A stretch of 64,000 nucleotides of DNA from SAT2750 sp964476375 (GCA_964476375.1 CAYYZW010000155.1:32344-96343), one strand, 5' to 3'; counted from the first letter of the stretch, positions 27,020 to 38,065 are shown. A program made the numbers and translations. The notes: generated by a model from the sequence alone, not told the origin.

Positions 27020-27979
27020 ATGAACCGCGAGATCCCATTCAAACGAACCGGCAGGGTTGTGGCCGCGATGCTGCTGCTGGCGCTGGTCCTTCCGGCCGGC
27101 TGTGCCAGGCCAATGCCCGGGGCCGTGGATGTCAGCGATGACAGCGTGGCTCTGCTGGCGAAGGAATTCGAATCCTCCGGTGGGGGTGCTGCGGTGGTGG
27201 AGGTGGCGGTGCCGGAACCGGATGGATTTGCCACGCTGCGGGGGCGTTTTGTGCTCAAGGGTGCCCCTCCCGGGATATTGCCTCTGATCACCCCCCAAAA
27301 AAAAGATCCCAGTTGTAGCGCCAACTTCCCCAACGAGCAGCTCGTGATTGGCGATGGTGGTGGCATTCAAAACATGATGCTTTATGTCGAAACCAGGAAA
27401 TTCAAGATCCCTGTCGGGGATCCCAAGTGGGAACACCAGGAATACCTCGACACGATGAACGCGGTACTGGACGAATCCAAGGCCTTTGACCAGAAAGATT
27501 GCAGGTTCCTCTCCCATGTTTTTACCATGCGAGCCACGCAGACCTTGCATATCCTTAACAGTGATAACACCGGCCATAATACCGACCTGCAATCCGCCTC
27601 GGGCCGTGCGGTCAAGGTCAACTTAAGCGTGCCTGGTGGTGGCCGGGTCACATACGAACCGGTGAACAAGTCCAAGGGACCATTCAAGGTAAATTGCTCG
27701 ATTCATCCCTGGATGGCTGCATACATCCACGTATCAGACCATCCGTTTTCTGCCGTCAGCGGGGAAGATGGAAGTTTTGAGATCAAGCATGTTCCCAGTG
27801 GAGTGGAACTGGAATTTCGCCTCTGGCATGAGTCGGCCAACAAGCTTGGTGAGGTGAATGTGAACGATTCCGAAGCCCAGTATTCCAAGGGGAAAATGAA
27901 GCGAACGTTTGTGGCCGATGAGGAAGTCGATTGGACCATTGAAATTGATGTCGCCAACTTCAGCCATCTTTTTAAATAG
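27020..27979 (+). CDS. Cupredoxin-like lipoprotein
   Basis: 319 residues. The signal ends in LPAGC, a lipobox, so the mature protein is lipid-anchored. The same copper site as in the preceding gene is present: His in NTGHNTD and CxxHxxM in VNCSIHPWM, then the beta domain with IKHVPSGVELEFRLWHE. An extra N-terminal segment with Cys in DPSCSANF precedes the core. The pair looks like a tandem duplication that diverged into a soluble and an anchored form. The ATG at 27020 is used; an earlier open frame overlaps the previous gene. Confidence 0.85.
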   Translation: MNREIPFKRTGRVVAAMLLLALVLPAGCARPMPGAVDVSDDSVALLAKEFESSGGGAAVVEVAVPEPDGFATLRGRFVLKGAPPGILPLITPQKKDPSCSANFPNEQLVIGDGGGIQNMMLYVETRKFKIPVGDPKWEHQEYLDTMNAVLDESKAFDQKDCRFLSHVFTMRATQTLHILNSDNTGHNTDLQSASGRAVKVNLSVPGGGRVTYEPVNKSKGPFKVNCSIHPWMAAYIHVSDHPFSAVSGEDGSFEIKHVPSGVELEFRLWHESANKLGEVNVNDSEAQYSKGKMKRTFVADEEVDWTIEIDVANFSHLFK

Positions 27980-27988
27980 CCATAACGT

Positions 27989-29317
27989 ATGGCGAAACCT
28001 GACCGAAGAAACCTGATGCGAACGAGATTTTACCTATCACGAATTTGCCGGCTGGCATCTGCCATGGCGCTGCTTCTGGTGACCTCTGCCGGTTGCTGGT
28101 CGCCGCCGGCGGATTTTCAGTTCAACTGGGTCCAGATGACGACCCAGGAAAGGCAAATGGGAACCGCGGACGACCCGGTATCCTTTAGTCCAGAACAACG
28201 CCGGAACCTTGCAGAGATCCTGGAAGCAACTTTTGGGACCCCCCAGGAGCCGAGGCTTCCAGGCGGCCTGGCCGAGGCGAGCGCGGAATCCCTGGTCGAT
28301 ATCTACAACCTGAAGATGGCTGCCGGCCCGGTAGGGCGGGACGAGGTCAGCCAGGAACCGCGTGGTCTTTACCGGCAGCACTGTGCCCACTGCCATGGGG
28401 TGACCGGGGATGGGCTGGGGCCGACAGCCCGTTTTCTCAATCCCTACCCCCGGGATTATCGAGCCGGGATGTACAAGTTCAAGCTCACCAAGGGGACCCA
28501 GAAACCCAGCAAGGCAGACCTGATCCGCACCCTTCGTGAGGGGATTCCGGGAACAGCGATGCCCAGCTTCCGGGTTTTGCCGGAGGACGAACTGTCGGCG
28601 CTGGTTGACTACGTGGTCTATCTCAGCCTGCGAGGAGAGGCGGAAATAGAACTGATCGATGCGTTGTCAAGTCTGGAGGCAGATGCCCTCTTGCTTGACC
28701 CGGCCGAAAAATCACGAGCCCCGGATGCCTACCTGGAGTCGACGGCGGTCGTCAAGGAGACGATCGAGAACGTGGTGCTGAACTGGTCTGACAGCCAGGC
28801 TGCAGAAATTCCGTCCCCCCCCGAGTGGTGGCACGAACTGAATACGGCACAACTGGACTATAACTCGGCGGAGGCCGTCAAGGTTCGCCGTCGCGGGCTG
28901 GCCCTTTTCCAGGGAAAGGCGAACTGTGTCCAGTGCCATGGAGACACGGCGCTTGGTGATCGGCAGGTCTCCACCTACGACAAGTGGACCGAGCCCCTGG
29001 TGGATCCCAGGACCAGCCTGACAGAGCAGGAACGGCTCGAGCCGTACATGACATTCTACCGCCAGCACGGGGCACTGTTGCCAAGGCCGATCCGGCCGAG
29101 GAACCTGCGGCAGGGCATTTACCGGGGGGGGCGACGGCCGATCGATCTGTATCACCGTATCAGCCAGGGGATCAATGGAACCCCGATGCCGAACCAGGAA
29201 CAGGCCTTGACCTCCGAGGAAGTCTGGTCGCTGGTGTTTTATGTTCGCAGTTTGCCATTTGAACATGCCAGCCGGCCGGCCGGTGTTCGGAACCTGGAAA
29301 GAGAACGACCAAACTAG
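27989..29317 (+). CDS. Dihaem cytochrome c lipoprotein
   Basis: 442 residues. A lipoprotein signal ends in TSAGC. Two class I haem modules are seen: CAHCH with PGTAMPSF as the methionine loop in the first, and CVQCH with NGTPMPNQ in the second. About 150 mostly helical residues separate them. The protein is anchored outside the cytoplasm and lies just ahead of oxidase subunit II, which here lacks its own haem domain, so it is a good candidate for the direct electron donor to the CuA site. The start is the ATG at 27989; an internal ATG at 28016 is also possible. Confidence 0.9.
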   Translation: MAKPDRRNLMRTRFYLSRICRLASAMALLLVTSAGCWSPPADFQFNWVQMTTQERQMGTADDPVSFSPEQRRNLAEILEATFGTPQEPRLPGGLAEASAESLVDIYNLKMAAGPVGRDEVSQEPRGLYRQHCAHCHGVTGDGLGPTARFLNPYPRDYRAGMYKFKLTKGTQKPSKADLIRTLREGIPGTAMPSFRVLPEDELSALVDYVVYLSLRGEAEIELIDALSSLEADALLLDPAEKSRAPDAYLESTAVVKETIENVVLNWSDSQAAEIPSPPEWWHELNTAQLDYNSAEAVKVRRRGLALFQGKANCVQCHGDTALGDRQVSTYDKWTEPLVDPRTSLTEQERLEPYMTFYRQHGALLPRPIRPRNLRQGIYRGGRRPIDLYHRISQGINGTPMPNQEQALTSEEVWSLVFYVRSLPFEHASRPAGVRNLERERPN

Positions 29318-29356
29318 TTGCCGCCATAGACCGTGGTGAGAGAGGACGAGATAAAA

Positions 29357-30168
29357 GTGGGACGCTTTTGGAGCCTGTTATTCCTGTTGGTTCCCGTGCT
29401 GGGGGTGCTGGTATTTGTCTTTGCCGCCTCACCCGACAGTCGCCCCATCCTGGACCACTGGCTACCGGAGAATATCAACAAGTACGGCTACGTGATTGAT
29501 GACCTGTTCATGTTCATCCTTTACCTGACCGGGGTGATTTTTATTGTGACCGGGCTGCTGCTGTTCCGTTTTCTCTGGAAGTACGATGCCTCCCGCAACA
29601 GTGAACCGGTCAAGTACACCCATGGCAGCCACACGCTGGAGATCATCTGGTCGATCCTGCCCGCGGTCACGCTGCTGTTCATTGCCATCTTCCAGATGGA
29701 TGCCTGGGCAGAACACAAGATGCGGCGGCCGCTTCTGGAGAACGGAGATCGCAAGCCGGCCCTGGCCCAGGTGACTGGCCGCCAGTTCGAGTGGCGGATC
29801 CGTTATGCCGGGCCGGACCAGCAGATTGGCACACCGGATGACTTTCACACGGTGAATGACCTGCATGTACCGGTGGACGAGGACGTGGTGCTGCAGATCC
29901 AGAGTGAGGACGTGCTGCACAGTTTCTTCCTGCCGAACCTGCGGATCAAGCAGGACCTGGTACCTGGAATGCGGCAGTTTACCTGGTTTCATGCAAATCG
30001 CACTGGAATTTTTGACCTGGCCTGTGCCGAGTTGTGCGGCTGGGGTCATTACAAGATGCGTGGCAGGCTGATCGTCGAGTCACGGGAGGATTTTGAAGCC
30101 TGGCTGGCAGGTGCGACAGACGAACAGAACCGAACGGAGCCAGAATCGGCTGGTGATGGAGACGACGA

Positions 30169-30172
<4 letters not shown>
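29357..30172 (+). CDS. ctaC: Cytochrome c oxidase subunit II
   Basis: About 271 residues. Two membrane helices (FWSLLFLLVPVLGVLVFVF is a signal-like first helix; then LFMFILYLTGVIFIVTGLLLF and EIIWSILPAVTLLFIAIF) precede the CuA domain with His in VLHSFF, the CAELCGWGH motif and Met in YKM, so all CuA ligands are present. There is no fused cytochrome c domain. The GTG at 29357 is preferred because GAGAGGA lies upstream; two GTG codons at 29333 and 29336 are alternatives. The stop overlaps the subunit I start (ATGA). Confidence 0.92.
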
Positions 30173-31995
<1,823 letters not shown>

Positions 31996-32031
31996 TGCAT
32001 CCGCCAGAGGGTGCCTTGGCATACAAGAAAT

Positions 32032-33087
32032 ATGAACGGTTCAACACCACAACTCGAAAATCGCTGGCCACGTCGCTGGGCTGTGCTGCTTGTCTGCGCC
32101 ACCTTTCCACTGATCTGGGTGGGAGGGCTGGTGACCACGTACAAGGCCTGCATGGCGGTGCCGGACTGGCCGGAGACTTATGGCTATAACCTCTTCCTGT
32201 ATCCCTGGCAGACCTGGCTTTCCGGTCCGTTTGACCTGTTCGTGGAGCACGGGCATCGCCTGCTTGCCGTGCTGATCGGCCTGCTCACGATCGGTCTTGT
32301 GATCTCCATCTACCGGTCCGAAAAACGCCGCTGGCTGTGGGTTCTGTCACTGGGAGCGCTGGTGGCCGTGGTGGCCCAGGGAGCGCTTGGGGGAGCCCGT
32401 GTGCTTTTGGATGAAAGGATGCTGGCCCTGGTCCACGCCTGTACCGGCCCTGCTTTCTTTGCTCTCGTGGTGGTCATTGCCTGCACACTGGCCAGATCCT
32501 GGGAAAACCCTCCAGAGAGGCTTTCGGCCGAGAAGGTGTCAGTATCTGGAATCTCACGGATTGCCCAGTGGGCAGTCCTGGCATCCGGCCTGGTCTACCT
32601 GCAGCTCATCCTGGGAGCCCTGGTGCGACACGCCCCGGTCACCATCCGCCCGGGAACGTTCGGTGTTTTTGTCCAGTTTCACCTGGTGATGGCCGCGGCG
32701 GTCACGATTCACATGCTCGTCCTGGTCGGTGGGATCTGGCGGCAGCGGCAGTCCCTGCCGGCCTCGCTCTGCCGTCCAGCCTACCTGATCCTGGGATGCC
32801 TGCTTGTGCAGTTGCTCCTGGGAGGAGCCAGCTGGGTCAGCCGTTTTGGATGGCCCGGTTTCCTTGCCGACAGCGAGCCGTTTTCTGCTCAGCTGATCCA
32901 GGCACAGGCATTCTGGCCATCGATGATTATCACGGCCCATGTGGCAACCGGGTCGCTGATCCTCGCGATCTCTGTCGTGCTCGCCGTCCGTAGTATGCGA
33001 CTTCGTTATCAACTTGCTGTGCCGACGGCGGTGCCCGCTGTGTCCCTCGTGCTGGCGGATGCCGGCTGGGGAGGGGGACTGGCATGA
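32032..33087 (+). CDS. ctaA: Haem A synthase (COX15/CtaA family)
   Basis: About 351 residues, eight membrane helices in two similar halves. Conserved histidines are visible: EHGHRLLAV and LVHACTG in the first half; FHLVMA and TAHVATGSL in the second. The glycine-rich QGALGGARV loop is also typical. It oxidises haem O to haem A for the adjacent oxidase. A GTG at 32011 would add seven residues. The stop overlaps the start of the haem O synthase gene. Confidence 0.9.
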   Translation: MNGSTPQLENRWPRRWAVLLVCATFPLIWVGGLVTTYKACMAVPDWPETYGYNLFLYPWQTWLSGPFDLFVEHGHRLLAVLIGLLTIGLVISIYRSEKRRWLWVLSLGALVAVVAQGALGGARVLLDERMLALVHACTGPAFFALVVVIACTLARSWENPPERLSAEKVSVSGISRIAQWAVLASGLVYLQLILGALVRHAPVTIRPGTFGVFVQFHLVMAAAVTIHMLVLVGGIWRQRQSLPASLCRPAYLILGCLLVQLLLGGASWVSRFGWPGFLADSEPFSAQLIQAQAFWPSMIITAHVATGSLILAISVVLAVRSMRLRYQLAVPTAVPAVSLVLADAGWGGGLA

Positions 33088-34007
33088 GTAACATCTCGAT
33101 TAGCTATCCGGATCGAGCTGCCGGGTGGATCTCTGTCATGGCAGATTACCTTGCCCTGACCAAGTTCCGCATCGGTATGCTGGTACTGGCGGTGGTTGCC
33201 GTGGTTGCCGAGGTGGCCACCTGGGGACAGCTCTCCCCGCTGCTCCTTGTCCACCTTTTAGCCGGAACCCTGCTGGTGTCGGCAAGTGCCAGTATTGCCA
33301 ACCAGGTGAGCGAGCGAGCGCTGGATCGGCAGATGCCACGAACCGCATCACGCCCCCTGCCGGCCGGTCGTATTTCTCCCCCGGCTGCGATCCGTTTTTC
33401 GCTGGTCACCGGGTTGATTGGAACAGCCTGGTTAACGCTGCTCGTGAATGGACTGACGGCGATCCTGGGAGTTGCCTGCTGGCTGCTGTACGTGTTTGCC
33501 TATACCCCGCTCAAGACCCGCAGTCCCTATAACACGCTGGTCGGCGCCATCGCCGGGGCCATGCCGGTCTTGATGGGCTGGGCTGCCACCGGGGCCAGCT
33601 GGAATCCCTTCCAGGATCTCCGCTGGCCGGCCCTGTTCATGGTTGTTTTTCTCTGGCAGTTCCCTCATTTCATGGCGATTGCCTGGCTCTACCGTGACCA
33701 TTACAAGCAGGCCAGTATGAAGATGTGGCCCGTGCTGGATGCCAGCGGCCGGCGGCCGGCCGTGATTGCGGTACTCTCGGCAATGAGTTTGCTGCCGGTC
33801 AGCTTTATTCCCGGATTTTACTGGCCAAGCTCAGCGGGAAGCCTTTACCTGCTGGTGGCTTTCGTGCTGGGTGCGGGACAGCTGGTCCTGGCAATTCGTT
33901 TTTTTCTTTGTGTGAATGATCGGCGGGCACGCTGGCTGCTCTGGGCCTCGCTGGTCTACCTTCCCGTGCTGCTCTGCTCGATGCTCGTGATTCCCCTGGT
34001 ATTTTGA
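33084..34007 (+). CDS. ctaB: Protohaem IX farnesyltransferase (haem O synthase)
   Basis: 307 residues, about nine membrane helices. The prenyltransferase motif reads ANQVSERALDRQMPRTASRP (N, D, D-like positions with RT..RP), and the second motif is YTPLKTRSPYNTLVGAIAGA. The later FLWQFPHFMAIAWLYRDHY is characteristic of the COX10/CtaB family. It attaches farnesyl to haem B, giving haem O, the substrate of the preceding gene product. A GGAGGGGG site lies upstream and the gene overlaps ctaA by four bases, so the two are translationally coupled. Confidence 0.95.
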   Translation: MSNISISYPDRAAGWISVMADYLALTKFRIGMLVLAVVAVVAEVATWGQLSPLLLVHLLAGTLLVSASASIANQVSERALDRQMPRTASRPLPAGRISPPAAIRFSLVTGLIGTAWLTLLVNGLTAILGVACWLLYVFAYTPLKTRSPYNTLVGAIAGAMPVLMGWAATGASWNPFQDLRWPALFMVVFLWQFPHFMAIAWLYRDHYKQASMKMWPVLDASGRRPAVIAVLSAMSLLPVSFIPGFYWPSSAGSLYLLVAFVLGAGQLVLAIRFFLCVNDRRARWLLWASLVYLPVLLCSMLVIPLVF

Positions 34008-34014
34008 TTGACCG

Positions 34015-35253
34015 ATGATGTCTGAACACGATAACAACGATCTCCACGACAGCCACGATGACCATGGCCATGGTCATATCGAGCTGGAATATCACAAAGC
34101 GCTGCCGATCAATAACGGCAAGGTCTGCCTCTGGCTGTTCCTTTCCACCGAGATCATGTTCTTTGCCGCGCTGATTGGAACCTATATCGTACTCCGCTTC
34201 GGTGTATCCGGGATCTGGCCGGCCCCACACGACGTGCATGTCGTCGAGTTCTGGGGGGCTCTCAATACTTTCGTACTGATCTGCTCGAGCGTTTCGATCG
34301 TGCTGGCGCTGGAGGAGGCCAAGGCCGATCAGGCCAAGAAGGCATGGTCCTGGATGGCCATTACCCTGGTGCTTGGCTGCGTCTTTTTGGGCGTCAAAGC
34401 GATGGAATACAACTCCAAGTTCGAGCATGGAATCTATCCCCAGCGGCCGCGGAGCCTGATCTATGAAAGACCGGATGTGTATTACGTGGCGGCAGTGCGC
34501 GATGCAATGGACAAAAAACAAAGCGAATATCGAGCCAAAGCAGACGAGATTATTACGAGAGAAGATGGGCAAGCCCGCGAGCGGGATGAGCTCGAGTCAA
34601 ATATCGAGGGTCCCGAGTACGATGCTGCCGAGGCGAAATTCAAGGAATTTCGCAATCTCTACCTGGCAGGCCCCAAGTACACCGAAATGCTGATCTCCCG
34701 GGACGTGGATGCCAGGGACCAGGAGGATGCGATCATTGCCCTGGCTTACAAGGTTTACCCGCTCTCCCGGTTTAAGCAACGCGTCGAGGATTACCAGCAC
34801 AGGGAAGAAGGGACTCTGGACCGGCTGCTTGAAGATGCCCGGAAGAAACTGGCTGAAATTTCCGCGATGGATGCATCGACACCTGCCGAAGTGAAAATGC
34901 TCGATGCACAGAAGCTGTTAGCGCAGGAACAGATTGACTCGATCGAGGCCCGCAAGAGCGTCTTCTGGGGTGAACATCACCATCAGGATGACGGGCACGC
35001 CCAGGGGTGGAATGATCAGCACCAGCTCAAGCTGCCGATGTACATTCCAAACGGAAACATGTGGGCCAGTACCTATTTCCTGCTGACCGGGTTTCACGCC
35101 GTGCATGTCCTGGTCGGCCTGCTTGCCTTTGCCCTGATGCTCAGTGTGCGACTGGATGCGAGCCGCGCCGGGCTGATTGAGAACGTGGGACTCTACTGGC
35201 ACTTTGTTGACCTGGTGTGGATTTTCCTTTTTCCACTGCTTTACTTGTTCTAG
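34015..35253 (+). CDS. ctaE: Cytochrome c oxidase subunit III with a large soluble insertion
   Basis: 412 residues, twice the usual 200. Family helices: [60 protein letters not shown], then [20 protein letters not shown] and [19 protein letters not shown] at the end, with the TGFHxxHV and WHFVDLVW signatures intact. Residues about 145-341 form a hydrophilic, charged, mostly coiled-coil insertion after HGIYPQRP. The N-terminus is His/Asp-rich. There is no stop or frameshift and the codon use is unchanged, so the insertion is translated. Start at either ATG of the ATGATG at 34015. Confidence 0.92.
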   Translation: MMSEHDNNDLHDSHDDHGHGHIELEYHKALPINNGKVCLWLFLSTEIMFFAALIGTYIVLRFGVSGIWPAPHDVHVVEFWGALNTFVLICSSVSIVLALEEAKADQAKKAWSWMAITLVLGCVFLGVKAMEYNSKFEHGIYPQRPRSLIYERPDVYYVAAVRDAMDKKQSEYRAKADEIITREDGQARERDELESNIEGPEYDAAEAKFKEFRNLYLAGPKYTEMLISRDVDARDQEDAIIALAYKVYPLSRFKQRVEDYQHREEGTLDRLLEDARKKLAEISAMDASTPAEVKMLDAQKLLAQEQIDSIEARKSVFWGEHHHQDDGHAQGWNDQHQLKLPMYIPNGNMWASTYFLLTGFHAVHVLVGLLAFALMLSVRLDASRAGLIENVGLYWHFVDLVWIFLFPLLYLF

Positions 35254-35278
35254 ACCCTGCTGAGACAGGCGACGAATC

Positions 35279-35725
35279 ATGACCGAACATTCAGAACACG
35301 ACCAGGATCACGCGGATGACCATGATGATCATCCCCACGTCGGTAAGCGTGTCTTTGTGACCGTCTTTTTTGTCCTGGCATTGCTGACGGCGGCCTCCTA
35401 CGTGGTTGGGAACTACGGGCTCACGATGGGCTTTTCCAAGCAAGTCACCTGGCTGGCGATGATGGCCATTTCCTGTGCCAAGGCAGCACTGGTGATCTGC
35501 TGTTTCATGCATCTCTGGTGGGAAGCGAACTGGAAATGGGTTCTCACTGTGCCGACCAGCATCATGGCGTGTTTCCTGGTGATCATGCTGATACCGGATG
35601 TTGGCTGCCGCACCAGCAACTACAGTTCCGAACGCTGGAACAAGGCAGCCTCCGGGAGTCATGATGTGAGCGAAGACGCTGCATCGCATGATTCATCCGA
35701 GGACGCCGAGCAAGAGTCGCACTAG
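35279..35725 (+). CDS. Cytochrome c oxidase subunit IV (CyoD/prokaryotic type)
   Basis: 148 residues. Three membrane helices (VFFVLALLTAASYVV, WLAMMAISCAKAALVICCFMHL and VLTVPTSIMACFLVIML) match the small prokaryotic subunit IV, with the KAALVxxxFMHL motif. The N-terminal 20 residues are almost all His, Asp and Glu, and the C-terminus is Ser/Glu/Asp-rich. It lies between subunit III and the Sco gene, as in other caa3-type clusters. Confidence 0.87.
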   Translation: MTEHSEHDQDHADDHDDHPHVGKRVFVTVFFVLALLTAASYVVGNYGLTMGFSKQVTWLAMMAISCAKAALVICCFMHLWWEANWKWVLTVPTSIMACFLVIMLIPDVGCRTSNYSSERWNKAASGSHDVSEDAASHDSSEDAEQESH

Positions 35726-35772
35726 TCCCGGGTCGTATCACGTTCATCGCCTGGGGTTCCTGGCAGGTACTT

Positions 35773-36477
35773 ATGAACAAGCTGATTATCTTCTGGCTGG
35801 CTGTTTTGTTGATGCTGGCTGGATTCTTCACATTCCGCCTGGCACGGCAACGTGGGGAAAAACAGGAATCGGGATTTGCTGCGGAGGTGGATCGTAACTA
35901 CTCGCGTTACGACGGCAAGGAAGAGGTTCTCGTCTGGGATTTCGAGCTGACCGAACGCTCGGGCCGTCTTTTCAAGTCCAGGGAACTGGAAGGATCGATC
36001 TGGGTTTCCAGCTTCTTCTTTGCTTCCTGTCCCTCCTCCTGCCGACAACAGAACCTGGGTGTCAAGCAACTGCATGCCACCTGGGCGGACAAGGGGGTGA
36101 CTTTTGTCTGCATCAGCTGTGACCCCGAACGGGATAGCCCCTCACGGCTCCGCGAGTATGCCCTCGATTTCACTGATGACTACGAACACTGGCTCTTCCT
36201 GACCGGCCACCTGGACTATATCAGCCGGATCGGTGTGGAGCGATTCCAGTTGCCGGTGATGAAACAGACACACGCCGATCGCCTGGTGGTTGTCGACAAG
36301 TGGGGCAACCCCCGTGGCAGTTTTGACTGGCACGAGGCAGAAGAAGTTGTGGCGATGGAGACCTTGATGGCAGAATTGCTGGTAGAGGAATCCGAACCGG
36401 CCGAGGAGGTCGACAAGCGGCAGCAGCGGGAGGAGACAATCCGCCAGATGAAAGAGGATGGAGTTATCGAGTCGTAG
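35773..36477 (+). CDS. SCO1/SenC copper chaperone for the oxidase
   Basis: 234 residues. One N-terminal membrane helix (IIFWLAVLLMLAGFFTF) anchors a thioredoxin-fold domain with CPSSC (CxxxC) and His in KQTHADRLVVVD, the three copper-binding residues of Sco proteins. It should deliver copper to the CuA site of subunit II. A charged C-terminal extension (residues about 205-234) is not usual. Position after subunit IV fits its role in oxidase assembly. Confidence 0.92.
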   Translation: MNKLIIFWLAVLLMLAGFFTFRLARQRGEKQESGFAAEVDRNYSRYDGKEEVLVWDFELTERSGRLFKSRELEGSIWVSSFFFASCPSSCRQQNLGVKQLHATWADKGVTFVCISCDPERDSPSRLREYALDFTDDYEHWLFLTGHLDYISRIGVERFQLPVMKQTHADRLVVVDKWGNPRGSFDWHEAEEVVAMETLMAELLVEESEPAEEVDKRQQREETIRQMKEDGVIES

Positions 36478-36482
36478 CTGTC

Positions 36483-36968
36483 ATGGTCGATGGCGAGATC
36501 GAGGAAATTACATTGGAAACGCTCCCCCTTTTTCCCCACCTGAATGCCGCGCTGAATGCAACGGCACTGGTCCTGCTGGTGACCGGCTACCTGCTGATCC
36601 AACGTGGCCGGGAGCGTGGGCACAAGATCGCCATGCTCAGTTGTTTTGCTGTCTCGGTGGTATTCCTGGCCAGCTACCTTTGGTACCACGGGAATTACCC
36701 CAGGCGGTTTCTTCCCGGGGACGCGTCCCCGCTTGTCTATTATGCCTACCAGTTTATTCTCTGGACACATATTGCCCTGGCGGCGGTCGTGCCGGTACTG
36801 GCGATCGTGACCATCACCAAGGGACTCCGGGATAAGCGTGCCAGTCACCGGCGCTGGGCAGGCTGGACATTTCCGATCTGGTTGTATGTTTCGATCACCG
36901 GTGTTCTGGTATATTTCGTTTTGTACATCCTCTACCATGGTGGCCAGCTGACCCCCCCGGGAGTTTAA
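36483..36968 (+). CDS. DUF420 membrane protein (CtaM-like oxidase assembly factor)
   Basis: 161 residues, four membrane helices (ALNATALVLLVTGYLLI, IAMLSCFAVSVVFLASYL, QFILWTHIALAAVVPVLAIVT and PIWLYVSITGVLVYFVLYIL). The HLNAALNATA start and conserved His residues in LWYHGNY, LWTHIALA and SHRRWAGWTFPIWLYVSITGV match DUF420. The family member CtaM is required for haem-copper oxidase activity in Firmicutes. It begins five bases after the Sco stop, so the two are coupled. Confidence 0.85.
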   Translation: MVDGEIEEITLETLPLFPHLNAALNATALVLLVTGYLLIQRGRERGHKIAMLSCFAVSVVFLASYLWYHGNYPRRFLPGDASPLVYYAYQFILWTHIALAAVVPVLAIVTITKGLRDKRASHRRWAGWTFPIWLYVSITGVLVYFVLYILYHGGQLTPPGV

Positions 36969-36972
36969 ACGC

Positions 36973-37338
36973 GTGACCAGGTCGATCCCAATCAGGATGC
37001 ACAAGCGTCACTGGCGGATTCTCACCGTCGTCTCGCTGTTCCTCTTTGCCTGCCTGGTGCTGACCGCCGAGGCAAGTGCCTGCCCGACATGCAAGGAGGC
37101 GATGGGCGAGGATGGTGGAAATCATGCGAACCTCGTGCAGGGCTACTTCTGGAGTATCCTCTTCATGCTCTCGGTCCCGCCGATGATCCTGGTCGGCCTT
37201 GGAAGCTACTTTTACCTGCTGGTTCGTCGGGCCCGGCGGCTGGATCCGGAACAAGCTGATTCGCAGCTCTCGGTGCTCAGCCAGCCCCTCACCCCCGAGC
37301 GACGCAAGCAGCTTGAGGATATGTCCCACGCCCCTTGA
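36973..37338 (+). CDS. Small membrane protein with an external CxxC motif
   Basis: 121 residues from a GTG; an ATG at 36997 would shorten it by eight. A signal-like helix (ILTVVSLFLFACLVLTAEASA) is followed at once by CPTCKEAM, then a second helix (FWSILFMLSVPPMILVGLGSYFYLL) and a basic cytoplasmic tail. The CxxC should face the periplasm and could bind copper or take part in thiol exchange. It starts four bases after the DUF420 gene in the oxidase cluster, so a role in oxidase assembly is plausible but not shown. No family recognised. Confidence 0.65.
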   Translation: MTRSIPIRMHKRHWRILTVVSLFLFACLVLTAEASACPTCKEAMGEDGGNHANLVQGYFWSILFMLSVPPMILVGLGSYFYLLVRRARRLDPEQADSQLSVLSQPLTPERRKQLEDMSHAP

Positions 37339-37350
37339 GGCTGGTGATCT

Positions 37351-37707
37351 TCAGGAACCAGGATCTGCGGGGTCAAAAAAGTGGTCCAACGCCATCCACA
37401 GGCAGCGGGCATAGCGGAAGAACCAGACGGGAAAGAGCAGGGCGAACGTGCACGTGCCGATCATCAGCGGTAGCCGGTCGATGACTTCAAACCAACGCAG
37501 GGGCAGATAGCTGGCGGTGACCAGCAGCGCTGTGAGGCCATAGTTGAAGTAAATCGACCCCAGGAAATAACCTTTTTGCCTTTCAAATACCAGTTCACAG
37601 TGGCTGCATTCCGGCTGCATCCGGAAAAGGCCACGAAAGGGCTTTCCGACTCCGCAGGATGGGCAGCGAAGACGGATTGCACGGCCAAGGGCGGTCCAGA
37701 ATCCCAT
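37351..37707 (-). CDS. DUF983 zinc-ribbon membrane protein
   Basis: 118 residues. An N-terminal zinc ribbon with CPSCG and CSHC precedes two membrane helices (YFNYGLTALLVTASYLPL and LMIGTCTFALLFPVWFF). RCPSCGVGKPFRGLFRM and the later FFRYARCLWMALDH are the DUF983 hallmarks. The family often accompanies oxidase genes in alphaproteobacteria, which fits its place here, although it lies on the opposite strand. Function unknown. Confidence 0.85.
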   Translation of the reverse strand: MGFWTALGRAIRLRCPSCGVGKPFRGLFRMQPECSHCELVFERQKGYFLGSIYFNYGLTALLVTASYLPLRWFEVIDRLPLMIGTCTFALLFPVWFFRYARCLWMALDHFFDPADPGS

Positions 37708-37781
37708 GTTCCATGACCTTGTGAAGTGGTTTTTTGCCTCTGTTGCCTTTCAGCCTGCCGACGCCAGCGTGCCGCGTGTTC

Positions 37782-37787
37782 TATAAT
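37782..37787 (+). promoter_or_regulatory. Perfect -10 box (TATAAT) before small gene
   Basis: TATAAT at 37782-37787, about 60 bases before the ATG at 37849. No good -35 hexamer is seen at the right distance, so this is a tentative promoter for the small gene and perhaps the propeller gene after it. Confidence 0.3.
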
Positions 37788-37848
37788 ACACGTGTTGGTG
37801 ATGTCGCCAACCGAGATGGTCATTCCATAGGGAAACACGGGGTCCTCG

Positions 37849-38034
37849 ATGGGCGTATTTGGCAAGTTCCTGCAGATGCTTGGACTGGCACTCCTTCCGC
37901 TCTCGATCATTCTCGACCTGCTTGGTGGCTCTGATCCACTTCGCCCATTTGGTGTCAGCCAGATGGTCTTGATGCTCGGTTTCGGCATGGCCATCTTCTA
38001 TATCGGCCGTATTCTCGAGGGGTATTCGAACTAG
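37849..38034 (+). CDS. Small two-helix membrane protein
   Basis: 61 residues: one hydrophobic helix (GLALLPLSIILDLL), a short polar turn with GGSDPLRPFG and a second helix (QMVLMLGFGMAIFYIGRIL). Both ends are short. It has its own -10 box, and it precedes the propeller gene by about 30 bases. No family recognised; the clean hydrophobic pattern and strand context support a real gene. Confidence 0.6.
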   Translation: MGVFGKFLQMLGLALLPLSIILDLLGGSDPLRPFGVSQMVLMLGFGMAIFYIGRILEGYSN

Positions 38035-38050
38035 GACATCACGTCCGCCC

Positions 38051-38056
38051 GGGAGG
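38051..38056 (+). promoter_or_regulatory. Shine-Dalgarno site supporting a TTG start
   Basis: GGGAGG, nine bases before the TTG at 38066. No ATG or GTG exists in the signal-peptide region that follows, so this site decides the start of the propeller gene. Confidence 0.6.
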
Positions 38057-38065
38057 CCCAATCCA

